A DNA stretch of 64,000 bases from JAVBJV01 sp031546815 (GTDB lineage: Bacteria > Pseudomonadota > Alphaproteobacteria > Acetobacterales > Acetobacteraceae). Location of the stretch: the NCBI GenBank assembly GCA_031546815.1, contig JAVBJV010000021.1, positions 11,243 through 75,242 on the forward strand, written 5' to 3'. This document shows positions 41,391 to 50,147 of this stretch, piece by piece; within the stretch, counting starts at the first letter, position 1; the number at the start of each line of letters is the position of its first letter. Both the position numbers and the translations under genes were made by a program. The notes under the pieces are model-generated. The model had not been told where the DNA came from. It did not search any database and was given only the letters and a program-made list of their open reading frames with translations.

Positions 41391-42629
41391 ATGCTCGATT
41401 CCATCCTGAAGCGGCTGATTGTGCGCGGCAGCCTGACGGTGCTGTATCCGAACGGGGACATTCGCCATTACCGTGGCGAGGCCGGGCCGCATGCGGCGTT
41501 CACACTGCGTAACAGGACCGCCATCCGCCGCATGGTCCTGAACCCCGCGCTGGGCTTTGGCGAGGCGTATATGGACGGCCACATCGCCCCGGCGCAGGAC
41601 AGTTCGATCTACGACGTGCTGAACGTGCTGATGCTGAATTCCGAGGCAGTGTTCACGCGCCACCCGATGATGCGGTTGCAGCAGTGGCTGTCGGGCTGGG
41701 GGCGGCGGTTTTCGCAACACAATCCGGCGCGGCGGTCGCGGCACAATGTCGCGCATCACTACGACCTCAGTCGGCGCTTGTATGCGATGTTCCTGGACCG
41801 GGACTGGCAGTATTCCTGCGCCTATTTCGCCACCGGTCAGGAAAGTATCGAGGAAGCGCAGGCCGCCAAGAAACGCCACATCGCCGCCAAGCTGCATCTG
41901 GAACGCCCGGGGTTGCGGGTACTGGACATCGGCTGCGGCTGGGGCGGCATGGCGCTGAGCCTGGCGCGGGGCTGGGGGGCGCATGTCACCGGCATCACCC
42001 TGTCCACCGAACAGCTGAACGAAACCCGCGCCCGGGCCGAGGCCGAGGGCCTGTCCGACCTGGTGCACGCCGAGCTGATGGATTACCGCGCGCTGAACGG
42101 ACAGTTCGACCGCATCGTCTCGGTCGGCATGTTCGAACATGTGGGCATCCGGCATTATCAGGAATTCTTCCAGACGATCCGGAACACGTTAGCCGAGGAT
42201 GGCGTTGCACTTTTGCATACGATTGGGCGGTCGGACGGACCGGGCAGCACAAATCCGTGGATGCAGAAATATATTTTCCCCGGCGGCTACGCCCCTGCCC
42301 TGTCGGAAATCCTGCCGCACATCGAAAAGGCCGGACTGATCGTGACGGATATCGAGGTGCAGCGCCTGCATTACGCGAAGACGCTCTGCGCGTGGCGGCG
42401 GCGCTTTGCGGCGAATCGCGATGCCATCGCCTCGCTTTACGATGAACGGTTCTGCCGGATGTTCGAATTCTATCTGGCGGGCAGCGAACTGGCGTTCCGG
42501 CATCAGGGGCACGTGGTGTTCCAGATCCAGATGACCCGCAAACAGGACGCTCTGCCGCTGACCCGCGACTATATGTTCGACATCGAACGCGCCACGCCGC
42601 TGCGGGTAACACGGTCTGTTTCGAGCTGA
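41391..42629 (+). CDS. cfa: Cyclopropane-fatty-acyl-phospholipid synthase
   Basis: Cfa adds a methylene bridge from SAM to unsaturated acyl chains of membrane lipids. The 412-residue protein has the SAM site LRVLDIGCGWGGMALSLA near residue 177 and the Cfa signatures VAHHYDLSRRLYAMFLD near 121 and VSVGMFEHVG near 245. The ATG at 41391 has GGAGG five bases upstream; an ATG at 41376 is in frame but poorly served. The gene is monocistronic in appearance, lying between the rplI terminator and dnaB. Confidence 0.93.
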   Translation: MLDSILKRLIVRGSLTVLYPNGDIRHYRGEAGPHAAFTLRNRTAIRRMVLNPALGFGEAYMDGHIAPAQDSSIYDVLNVLMLNSEAVFTRHPMMRLQQWLSGWGRRFSQHNPARRSRHNVAHHYDLSRRLYAMFLDRDWQYSCAYFATGQESIEEAQAAKKRHIAAKLHLERPGLRVLDIGCGWGGMALSLARGWGAHVTGITLSTEQLNETRARAEAEGLSDLVHAELMDYRALNGQFDRIVSVGMFEHVGIRHYQEFFQTIRNTLAEDGVALLHTIGRSDGPGSTNPWMQKYIFPGGYAPALSEILPHIEKAGLIVTDIEVQRLHYAKTLCAWRRRFAANRDAIASLYDERFCRMFEFYLAGSELAFRHQGHVVFQIQMTRKQDALPLTRDYMFDIERATPLRVTRSVSS

Positions 42630-42660
42630 GACCGACTCGCCATCCAAAGACGGCTGGGGT

Positions 42661-44178
42661 ATGGTCGTCGGTTCCATGAATACCGCTGAATCCCCTCTTC
42701 TTGGTCTGTCCCAGCGCGTCCCGCCCAGCAACATTGCGGCGGAGCAGGCGCTGTTGGGCGCCATCCTCGCCAATAACCGCGCGTTCGACCGCGTGGGCGA
42801 ATTCCTGCTGCCCGAACACTTCGCCGACCCGATCAACGCGCGCATCTTCCAGGCCATCCAGCGCCGCGTGAATGCCGGGCAACTGGCGGACGTCGTCACC
42901 CTGAAGGCCGAGTTCGAACATTCGGGTGTTCTGGATGAAGTGGGCGGCACGCCGTATCTGGCGCAGCTGCTGTCGGCGATGGTGGGGATCATCAACGCAG
43001 GCGAATACGGACGCGCCGTGCACGATGCATGGCTGCGACGCCAGCTGATCGAAGTGGGCGAGACGGTCGTCAACAATGCGTTTGGTGCCAATCCCGAACT
43101 CGATGGTTCCGATCAGCTCGAGCATACCGAACAGACGCTGTTCAATCTGGCCAACAAGGGTGGCAGCGAACAGAATTTCATCACGCTCGACACTGCGCTT
43201 GCCAACGCCATCCAGACCGCCGAGCGCGCCTTCCGCACCCCGGGTGGTGTGTCGGGGCTTTCGACCGGGTTGCGCGACCTCGACAAGCGGATGGGCGGCT
43301 TGCATCCATCGGACTTGATGATCCTGGCGGGCCGTCCCGGTATGGGGAAAACCGCGCTGGTCACCAAGGTCGCGTTCGGTGCCGCACGCGCGCTGGTGCG
43401 CGAGGCACAGGCCGAAGACCCAAATGCATTGCCGCGCGCCACCGTGGCGCTGTTCTCGCTGGAAATGTCGGCGGAGCAGTTGGCCGCACGTCTGCTGTCC
43501 GATGCGTCGGAAGTGAACTCGGACCGTATCCGCCGCGGCGACATCGAACAGCGCGACTTCGACAAGTTCGTCGCCGTGTCGCGCGAACTGGGCACGCTGC
43601 CGTTGCAGATCGACGATACGCCCGCGCTATCGATCTCGGCACTGCGCACACGTTGCCGCCGCCTGAAGCGCACCAAGGGGCTGGCGCTGGTGATCGTCGA
43701 TTACCTGCAGCTGATGCGCCCCGCGGCGGGATCGCGGCCGGAAAACCGCGTGCTGGAAATCAGCCAGATCACCCAGGGACTGAAGGCCATCGCCAAGGAA
43801 CTGGCGGTGCCGGTCATCGCGCTGTCGCAGCTGTCGCGTGCGGTGGAAAGCCGTGAAGACAAGCGCCCGCAGCTGTCCGATCTGCGTGAATCAGGCTCGA
43901 TCGAACAGGACGCTGACTCGGTGCTGTTCATCTATCGCGACGAATATTACCTGAACCTGCGCATGCCCAAGCAGGTCGCCTTCGACAACGACGAAAAATT
44001 CCAGGACGCCATGAACAAGTGGCAGGCCGACATGGCCCTGGTCCACAACAAGGCGGAGCTGATTATCGCCAAGCAGCGTCACGGCCCCACCGGCACGGTG
44101 CCGCTGTTCTTCGAAGGCGAGTTTGCGCGCTTCGGGGATCTGGACGAACATCACGAACCGCCGCCGCCGTCCTACTGA
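42661..44178 (+). CDS. dnaB: Replicative DNA helicase DnaB
   Basis: DnaB unwinds DNA at the fork. The 505-residue protein has the N-terminal domain beginning PPSNIAAEQALLGAIL near residue 21 and the RecA-like core with Walker A GRPGMGKTAL near 225, FSLEMSAEQLAARLL near 264, Walker B LVIVDYLQLM near 343 and RESGSIEQDADSV near 411. The start may be ATG 42661 or 42676; neither has a convincing ribosome-binding site. It is four bases upstream of alr. Confidence 0.96.
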   Translation: MVVGSMNTAESPLLGLSQRVPPSNIAAEQALLGAILANNRAFDRVGEFLLPEHFADPINARIFQAIQRRVNAGQLADVVTLKAEFEHSGVLDEVGGTPYLAQLLSAMVGIINAGEYGRAVHDAWLRRQLIEVGETVVNNAFGANPELDGSDQLEHTEQTLFNLANKGGSEQNFITLDTALANAIQTAERAFRTPGGVSGLSTGLRDLDKRMGGLHPSDLMILAGRPGMGKTALVTKVAFGAARALVREAQAEDPNALPRATVALFSLEMSAEQLAARLLSDASEVNSDRIRRGDIEQRDFDKFVAVSRELGTLPLQIDDTPALSISALRTRCRRLKRTKGLALVIVDYLQLMRPAAGSRPENRVLEISQITQGLKAIAKELAVPVIALSQLSRAVESREDKRPQLSDLRESGSIEQDADSVLFIYRDEYYLNLRMPKQVAFDNDEKFQDAMNKWQADMALVHNKAELIIAKQRHGPTGTVPLFFEGEFARFGDLDEHHEPPPPSY

Positions 44179-44182
44179 GCAC

Positions 44183-45265
44183 CGCATGCACAGCAACGCC
44201 GTTCTGACCATCGACCTCGACGCTATTGCCGCCAACTGGAAGCTCCTGTGTAACACACACAAGGGGCAGGTTGCTGCAGTTGCCAAGGCCGATGGGTACG
44301 GGCTGGGCGCGGTGCCGGTCTGCACGCGTCTGCTGCGCGAAGGCTGCACGCATTTCTTCGTGGCGCAACTGGGCGAGGCCGTCGCGCTGGCCCCGCATCT
44401 GCCCGGTGCCAATGTCTATGCGCTAGGTGGCGTGCTGCCGGGGGATGCGGCGGTGTTCACCGAACACAACATCACCCCCGTTCTCAACACGATGGACGAC
44501 ATCAGCTGCTGGAGCGAACATGCGCACACGCTTGGCCGTTCGCTGCCCGCCTTGCTGCATGTGGACACGGGCATGTCGCGTCTGGGCCTGCCGCCCAGGG
44601 ATGTCGGCCTGCTGGTCGATAATTCCGCGTATCTGCACGGTATCAACCTGCAATATGTCATCACGCATCTGGCCTGTGCCGACGACCCCGACCACCCGAT
44701 GAACGCCGCACAGCGCACCCGCTTCGCCGATGCCTGTGCACGGCTGAAAGCACCGATGCGCAGCTTCGCCAATTCATCCGGAATTTTTCTGGGCACACCC
44801 TTCGCATCCGACCTGGCCCGGCCGGGCGCGGCGCTGTACGGGATCAACCCGACACCGGCGAAGCCCAACCCGATGCGCCCCGTGGTCACACTGGAAAGCC
44901 GCGTGCTGCAGGTGCGCGACATCGCAGCCGGAACGCCGGTAGGATACAACGCCACCTGGACCGCCAAACGCGCCTCGCGTATCGCAACCATCGGGGTTGG
45001 CTATGCCGACGGGTATCCACGCTGCCTGTCGAACCAGTCTGCAGCCAGCTTCAACGGGCGCATGGTTCCGCTGGTCGGACGCGTGTCGATGGATCTGCTG
45101 ACCTTCGACGTGACCGACGCCCCCGATGTAGTCCCCGGCACGATGCTGGAACTGATGGGGCCGACCATCACGCCAGACATGCTGGCCGAACAGGCCGACA
45201 CCAACGGCTACGAAATTCTCACGACACTGGGCCACCGCTTCACGCGGCGGTATATCGGCGCATGA
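44183..45265 (+). CDS. alr: Alanine racemase
   Basis: Alr makes D-alanine for peptidoglycan with pyridoxal phosphate. The 360-residue protein has the PLP lysine in AVAKADGYGLGA near residue 34 and the catalytic tyrosine in GVGYADGYPR near 272. It comes directly after dnaB, a common alphaproteobacterial order, and its TGA overlaps the mlaE start (ATGA). Confidence 0.96.
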   Translation, partial: RMHSNAVLTIDLDAIAANWKLLCNTHKGQVAAVAKADGYGLGAVPVCTRLLREGCTHFFVAQLGEAVALAPHLPGANVYALGGVLPGDAAVFTEHNITPVLNTMDDISCWSEHAHTLGRSLPALLHVDTGMSRLGLPPRDVGLLVDNSAYLHGINLQYVITHLACADDPDHPMNAAQRTRFADACARLKAPMRSFANSSGIFLGTPFASDLARPGAALYGINPTPAKPNPMRPVVTLESRVLQVRDIAAGTPVGYNATWTAKRASRIATIGVGYADGYPRCLSNQSAASFNGRMVPLVGRVSMDLLTFDVTDAPDVVPGTMLELMGPTITPDMLAEQADTNGYEILTTLGHRFTRRYIGA

Positions 45266-46047
45266 TGCATCCTCTCGACATGATTGCCGCCATCGGGCGC
45301 ACCACTCTGGGCCTGCTGGCGGAGACCGGCCGGATCGGGCTGTTCGCGCTGGAAGGCGTGTCGCACCTGCTGCGGCCACCGTTCTATGGGCGGCTGTTCT
45401 GGCGCGCGCTGATCGAATTCGCGTATTTCAGCCTGCCCGTCGTGGCGCTGACCGCGACCTTCACCGGCATGGTGCTGGCGCTGCAATCCTATAGCGGGTT
45501 CTCGCGCTTCTCGGCCGAGGGCGCGGTTGCCACCGTGGTGGTGCTGTCGGTGGTGCGCGAACTGGGGCCGGTGATGGCCGCGCTGATGGTGGCCGGGCGC
45601 GTCGGCGCTGCCATGGCGGCCGAGATCGGCACCATGCGCGTGACCGATCAGATCGAGGCATTGTCCACCCTGTCCACCAACCCGATGAAGTATCTGGTCG
45701 CACCGCGCCTGCTGGCGGGCGTGGTCGCGCTGCCGCTGCTGGTGATCGTGGCGAATATTCTGGGCGTGATGGGCGGTTTCATCGTCGCAGTGTTCAAGCT
45801 GGGCTTCAACGCCAGTTCGTATCTGGACCGCACCTTCGATTATCTGCGCTTCGAGGACGTATCGCTCAGCCTGACCAAGGCGGCGGTGTTCGGCTTCATC
45901 ATCGCGCTGATGGGCTGTTACCACGGTTATTCATCGAAGGGCGGCGCGCAGGGCGTGGGCGCGGCAACCACGGCATCGGTCGTGGCGTCGTCGATCATGA
46001 TCCTGGCGTTCGACTATGTCCTGACCGAACTTTTCTTCGCACGATGA
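45262..46047 (+). CDS. mlaE: Phospholipid-transport ABC permease MlaE
   Basis: MlaE is the inner-membrane permease of the Mla system that moves phospholipids between the two membranes. The 261-residue protein has five or so helices with the family motif VVLSVVRELGPVMAALMVAG near 93 and GRVGAAMAAEIGTMRVT near 113. It overlaps alr and mlaF by four bases each, so alr-mlaE-mlaF are translated as a unit. No mlaD follows. Confidence 0.93.
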   Translation: MMHPLDMIAAIGRTTLGLLAETGRIGLFALEGVSHLLRPPFYGRLFWRALIEFAYFSLPVVALTATFTGMVLALQSYSGFSRFSAEGAVATVVVLSVVRELGPVMAALMVAGRVGAAMAAEIGTMRVTDQIEALSTLSTNPMKYLVAPRLLAGVVALPLLVIVANILGVMGGFIVAVFKLGFNASSYLDRTFDYLRFEDVSLSLTKAAVFGFIIALMGCYHGYSSKGGAQGVGAATTASVVASSIMILAFDYVLTELFFAR

Positions 46048-46856
46048 CCCCGACCGCACAGACCTACACATCGCACGGCACCATGACCCAGACACCCAAG
46101 ATCCGCATTCGCGACCTGCGTAAAAGTTTCGGCTCCAAGACGGTGCTGGACGGTGTGGACCTCGAGGTCGCGGCTGGCACATCGCTGGTGGTGATCGGCG
46201 GGTCAGGCTCGGGGAAGTCGGTGCTGCTGAAATGCATCCTGGGGATTTTTGAACCCGATTCCGGCACCATCGAGATCGACGGCGAGAACATCCTGACCAT
46301 GGATTCCTCGGACCGCGAGGCGGTACGCAATCGCATCGGCATGCTGTTCCAGAACTCGGCATTGTTCGACAGTCTGCCGGTGTGGGAAAACGTCGCCTTC
46401 GGCGTTCTGGCTCAGGGCAAGGCCTCGCGCGCCGAAGCGAAGACAATCGCGGGCGAGATCCTCACCCAGGTCGGCATGGCGCCATCGGTGGGCGATCTGT
46501 ATCCGGCAGAGCTGTCCGGCGGCATGCAGAAGCGCGTCGGGCTGGCGCGCGCCATTGCCGCCCGCCCCGAGATCCTGTTCTTCGATGAACCCACCACCGG
46601 GCTGGACCCGATCATGGGCGCGGTGATCGATGGGCTGATCGTGGAGCAGGTGAAGCGCCTGGGCGCCACCGCCATTTCCATCACCCACGACATGGCCAGC
46701 GCGCGCCGCATCGGCGACATGGCGGCGATGATCCACAAGGGACGCATCGTCTGGACAGGTCCTGCTGCCTCGCTGATGGAGAGCGGCAACGACATGGTGG
46801 ACCAGTTCACCCACGGCAACCGCGAAGGCCCGATCCAGATGGAGCTGCGGAAATAG
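46044..46856 (+). CDS. mlaF: Phospholipid-transport ABC ATPase MlaF
   Basis: MlaF is the ATPase partner of MlaE. The 270-residue protein has Walker A GGSGSGKSVLLK near residue 53, the ABC signature LSGGMQKRVGLARA near 154, Walker B ILFFDEPTTGLDP near 176 and the switch ITHDM near 210. An alternative ATG lies at 46083 (MTQTPKIRI). The partner mlaD, which would carry the lipid-binding MCE domain, must be elsewhere. Confidence 0.93.
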   Translation: MTPTAQTYTSHGTMTQTPKIRIRDLRKSFGSKTVLDGVDLEVAAGTSLVVIGGSGSGKSVLLKCILGIFEPDSGTIEIDGENILTMDSSDREAVRNRIGMLFQNSALFDSLPVWENVAFGVLAQGKASRAEAKTIAGEILTQVGMAPSVGDLYPAELSGGMQKRVGLARAIAARPEILFFDEPTTGLDPIMGAVIDGLIVEQVKRLGATAISITHDMASARRIGDMAAMIHKGRIVWTGPAASLMESGNDMVDQFTHGNREGPIQMELRK

Positions 46857-46912
46857 GTTGCATCGCCCGGCAGCCAGACTGGCCTGAAGGACAGCACCTC
46901 CTCCATCTGACG

Positions 46913-46941
46913 TTGGTTTTTTCGTCATTTGACGATATACT
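46913..46941 (+). promoter_or_regulatory. Putative promoter and operator of the toxin-antitoxin operon
   Basis: TTGGTT (46913-46918) and TATACT (46936-46941) are 17 bases apart. The spacer holds the inverted repeat TCGTCATTTGACGA (46922-46935), with another TGACG at 46908-46912, a likely binding site for the antitoxin. The -10 box ends six bases before the ATG at 46948, so the message is probably leaderless. Confidence 0.6.
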
Positions 46942-46947
46942 ACTCCC

Positions 46948-47397
46948 ATGCCAACACCCCGTTCATCGTCCCGCGTTACTGCCCCGCCGCCACCGATGGT
47001 CGGCCTGCCGCAGAGTTTCGCGCTTGAAGCCGACCGCGAACGCCTGACCCCCACCGCGCTGGTCGCGCTGCGTAGTCTGGCCCCGGCGTGGAAGCTGGCG
47101 GGCGATCAGATGGCCGCGCTGCTGGGCGTTTCCGCCAGCACCTGGGACCGTATGCAACGCGGCAGCTGGAGCGGCGTTCTCAGTCAGGACCAGATGATGC
47201 GCGCCTCGGCCCTGATCGGGATCTTCAAGGCGCTGCACCTGCTGTTCGCCGACGATATGGCCGATCGCTGGCCGCGCCTGCGCAATGCCGGGGTGCTGTT
47301 CGACAATCTTTCCCCCATCGAGGCGATGATCGAAGGCGGCATCCCCCGCATGCTCGACATCCGCCGCCACGTCGATGCCCTGCGCGGCGGGCTGTAA
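46948..47397 (+). CDS. Xre/MbcA/ParS-type antitoxin
   Basis: A 149-residue antitoxin for the RES toxin downstream. Residues 30-95 form an Xre-like helix-turn-helix (LAGDQMAALLGVSASTWDRM) that should bind the operator at 46922, and the C-terminal part (residues 95-149: WPRLRNAGVLFDNLSPIEAM) is the MbcA/ParS/DUF2384 toxin-binding domain. The first 20 residues are Pro/Ser-rich. The stop overlaps the toxin start by one base (TAATG). No ribosome-binding site precedes the ATG, in keeping with a leaderless mRNA. Confidence 0.88.
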   Translation: MPTPRSSSRVTAPPPPMVGLPQSFALEADRERLTPTALVALRSLAPAWKLAGDQMAALLGVSASTWDRMQRGSWSGVLSQDQMMRASALIGIFKALHLLFADDMADRWPRLRNAGVLFDNLSPIEAMIEGGIPRMLDIRRHVDALRGGL

Positions 47398-48107
47398 TGG
47401 CGGCAACGCTGCCCTTCCCGGTTATCCGCGCGGCGCTGGCGCGCACGGTGCGGCTGGTGTCCACCGCGCGGCTGCGCGACCCGGTGCTGCTGAAGCTGGT
47501 CGCGCCCGAACAGATGGACGATCTGGCTGAGATTGAAGGCGCCACCAGCGGCCGCCTGACCACGATGCGCGACGGATCGGGGCGGATGGCGCGCGGCGAA
47601 CTGGTGGTGGGGCCGCAGCATGCCGCCTTCATCAACGCCGCCTTCACATACTGGCAGCCGCGCGGGCTGAACCGCTTTAACGGACCGGGGCGCGGCGCGT
47701 GGTATGCGGCGCTCGAGACCAGCACCTGCGTGGCCGAGGTCAGCTTCCACATGACGCGCGAACTGGCCAATGTGGGCGACTTCAACGCCACCGTCGATTA
47801 CGCCGAGATGTTCGCCAGCATGGCGGGCAATTTCATGGATCTGCGCCGCGCCCCGCGCGACCTCGACTGTCTGGCCCCGTCGATCGAGACCGCTTACCCG
47901 GCAGGCAATCTGCTGGCCGAACGCGTACGCGATCTGGGACATAACGGCATCATCTATCCGTCGCTGCGCGATGCTGCGGGCATCTGCGTAGTGGCGTTAT
48001 GGCCGCATGTGGTGCAATCCGTTGCGCAGGGCGACGTGATTCGCGTGCGCTGGAATGGATCGCCCACGCCCACCACCGAGAAAATCGCCAGCAGGAAGGT
48101 TCCATAA
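47397..48107 (+). CDS. RES-domain toxin
   Basis: RES toxins break down NAD+ and stop growth. In the 236-residue protein the RES domain has RFNGPGRGAWYAALETSTCVAE near residue 88, with the conserved Arg and Tyr of the active site, and VSFH further on. It is longer at the N-terminus than minimal RES proteins. It starts at TAATG overlapping the antitoxin stop and its own stop overlaps the radA start the same way, so toxin and RadA are translationally linked. Confidence 0.87.
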   Translation: MAATLPFPVIRAALARTVRLVSTARLRDPVLLKLVAPEQMDDLAEIEGATSGRLTTMRDGSGRMARGELVVGPQHAAFINAAFTYWQPRGLNRFNGPGRGAWYAALETSTCVAEVSFHMTRELANVGDFNATVDYAEMFASMAGNFMDLRRAPRDLDCLAPSIETAYPAGNLLAERVRDLGHNGIIYPSLRDAAGICVVALWPHVVQSVAQGDVIRVRWNGSPTPTTEKIASRKVP

Positions 48108-49504
48108 TGGCCCGAGCCGCCGCCCGTTTCGTCTGTCAGTCCTGCGGCGCCGTAACCCCGAAATGGGCGGGCAAATGCGAGAGCTGCAACGAATGGAACT
48201 CCGTGGTCGAGGAAGCCCCGACCGAACGCCCCTCCGGTATTGCCAGCAAAGCGACAGGCGGTCGTAAGATCATCTTCGCGGGGCTGAAGGGCGAGGCAAA
48301 GCCGCCACCACGCGCCCCCACCGGCATTGCCGAACTGGACCGCGTGCTGGGTGGCGGGCTGGTGGCGGCGTCCGTTGTGCTGGTGGGCGGTGATCCCGGG
48401 ATCGGCAAATCCACCATCCTGCTGCAGGCCGCCGCCGCGCGTGCACGGGCAGGCAGCAAGGTGCTGTATATCTCGGGCGAAGAAGCGGTGGATCAGGTGC
48501 GCATGCGCGCCGACCGTCTGGGCCTGACCGATGCGCCGCTGCAACTGGCCGCCACCGGTAATCTGCGCGACATCACCGCCAGTCTGGAACACGAACAGGC
48601 CGGGCTGGTGATTATCGATTCGATCCAGACCATGTGGCTGGAGGGTCTGGAATCCGCCCCCGGCACGGTGGCGCAGGTGCGCGCCTGTTCGTCGGAACTG
48701 ATCCGCATGGCCAAATCACGCGGTTTCGCGCTGGTGCTGGTGGGGCATGTGACGAAAGAAGGCGCGCTGGCCGGCCCGCGCGTGCTGGAACATATGGTCG
48801 ACACCGTGCTGTATTTCGAGGGCGATCGCGGTCACCAGTTCCGCATCCTGCGCGCCGTGAAGAACCGCTTCGGCGCCACCGACGAGATCGGCGTGTTCGA
48901 GATGACCGAACACGGGCTGGTCGAAGTGCCCAACCCCTCGGCGCTGTTCTTAGCCGAACGGCGGGGCAATATTTCGGGCAACGCGGTATTTGCGGGGATG
49001 GAGGGCACGCGCCCGGTATTGCTGGAAGTACAGGCACTGCTGTCGCCCAATGCCGGTGGTTCACCGCGGCGTTCGGTGATCGGGTGGGACTCGGGGCGGC
49101 TGTCGATGCTGCTGGCAGTATTGGATAATCGCTGTGGACTGGCGCTGGGGCCGAACGATGTGTACCTCAATATCGCAGGCGGGCTGCGGGTTTCCGAACC
49201 GGCAGCCGATATGGCGGTAGCCGCGGCGCTGATCTCGGCCGCCACCGACACGCCGACCAATCCGGGCAGCGTGTATTTCGGCGAAGTGGGTCTGTCGGGC
49301 GAGATCCGCCAGGTGGCGCATACAGAAACCCGTCTGAAAGAGGCCGCCAAGCTGGGTTTTTCCGCCGCCAGCCTGCCCCGGCGCGTGGCGCGCGGTAATC
49401 GGCCTCTGCTGCCGCCCGAAGGATTAAAGCCTGCGGAAATCGGACATCTGGCTGATCTGGTGGCACAATTCGTACCGGATAAAAAACGCAAAGCCGGAAG
49501 TTGA
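48107..49504 (+). CDS. radA: DNA repair protein RadA
   Basis: RadA (Sms) is a RecA-like ATPase that helps branch migration in recombination. The 465-residue protein has an N-terminal zinc finger (CQSCGAVTPKWAGKCESC, residues 10-27), Walker A GGDPGIGKSTILL near 99, the RadA motif KNRFGATDEIGVF near 255 and a C-terminal Lon-protease-like domain from about 300 with GEVGLSGEIRQV. Starting within the toxin stop is unusual for a housekeeping gene. Confidence 0.95.
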   Translation: MARAAARFVCQSCGAVTPKWAGKCESCNEWNSVVEEAPTERPSGIASKATGGRKIIFAGLKGEAKPPPRAPTGIAELDRVLGGGLVAASVVLVGGDPGIGKSTILLQAAAARARAGSKVLYISGEEAVDQVRMRADRLGLTDAPLQLAATGNLRDITASLEHEQAGLVIIDSIQTMWLEGLESAPGTVAQVRACSSELIRMAKSRGFALVLVGHVTKEGALAGPRVLEHMVDTVLYFEGDRGHQFRILRAVKNRFGATDEIGVFEMTEHGLVEVPNPSALFLAERRGNISGNAVFAGMEGTRPVLLEVQALLSPNAGGSPRRSVIGWDSGRLSMLLAVLDNRCGLALGPNDVYLNIAGGLRVSEPAADMAVAAALISAATDTPTNPGSVYFGEVGLSGEIRQVAHTETRLKEAAKLGFSAASLPRRVARGNRPLLPPEGLKPAEIGHLADLVAQFVPDKKRKAGS

Positions 49505-49580
49505 AATTCCTCACCACGCAGGTGTTTCCAGCCGGGGGCAAATCGCTCTATATGACCTCGCAAACTGGAGTGAGAGATCG

Positions 49581-50135
49581 ATGACCTGGGTAGACCTTGC
49601 CATTCTGGGCGTCATTCTGCTCTCGGGCGTCCTCGCTCTGCTGCGCGGCCTCGTCAGCGAAATCCTGGGCATCGGTGCATGGCTGGGGGCCGCGGCGGCC
49701 GCCATCTATGGACACCACCTGATCGTCCCCTATGTGCAGAAAACGGTCGATCTGGGGGGGCTGACCCAATATGCCGCCATGGGCATCGTGTTCCTGCTGG
49801 CGCTGATTGTGTTCGCGCTGATCTCGCGCCTGATTGGGGATACCATCCGTCATTCGGCGCTGGGCGGTGTTGACCGCTCGCTGGGACTGATATTCGGTCT
49901 TGCACGTGGTGCCGTGCTGGTCATTGCGCTATTCATTGCCGCCGGCGCGGTCATGAAGATCGACCAGTGGCCAGAACCGGCACGCACCGCACGTTCGCTG
50001 CCGCTGATCCATGCGGGGGCCGTGGCCCTCGTCGAATTACTGCCAGCAGGCATGCAGCCGCCGGTCGCAGCCCTGCCCAATACGCCGTCGCCGACATCCG
50101 CCGATCTGCTGAGCGTCCCCCCAGGCCCCCGCTGA
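49581..50135 (+). CDS. cvpA: CvpA family membrane protein
   Basis: CvpA is an inner-membrane protein needed for colicin V export and envelope robustness in E. coli. The 184-residue product has four hydrophobic helices (about 5-25, 30-50, 62-85 and 100-125) with the family start WVDLAILGVILLSGVLALLRG and a GGVDRSLGLIFGLARGAVLV signature. A Pro-rich tail ends it. It precedes purF by 12 bases, the usual pair. Confidence 0.92.
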   Translation: MTWVDLAILGVILLSGVLALLRGLVSEILGIGAWLGAAAAAIYGHHLIVPYVQKTVDLGGLTQYAAMGIVFLLALIVFALISRLIGDTIRHSALGGVDRSLGLIFGLARGAVLVIALFIAAGAVMKIDQWPEPARTARSLPLIHAGAVALVELLPAGMQPPVAALPNTPSPTSADLLSVPPGPR

Positions 50136-50147
50136 GGAACCCCCCCA

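Noticed and set aside
46857..46912. Terminator after mlaF
   Set aside because: The TGACG/CGTCA pairing around the T run overlaps the toxin-antitoxin promoter and operator, and no stable GC stem precedes the T run.
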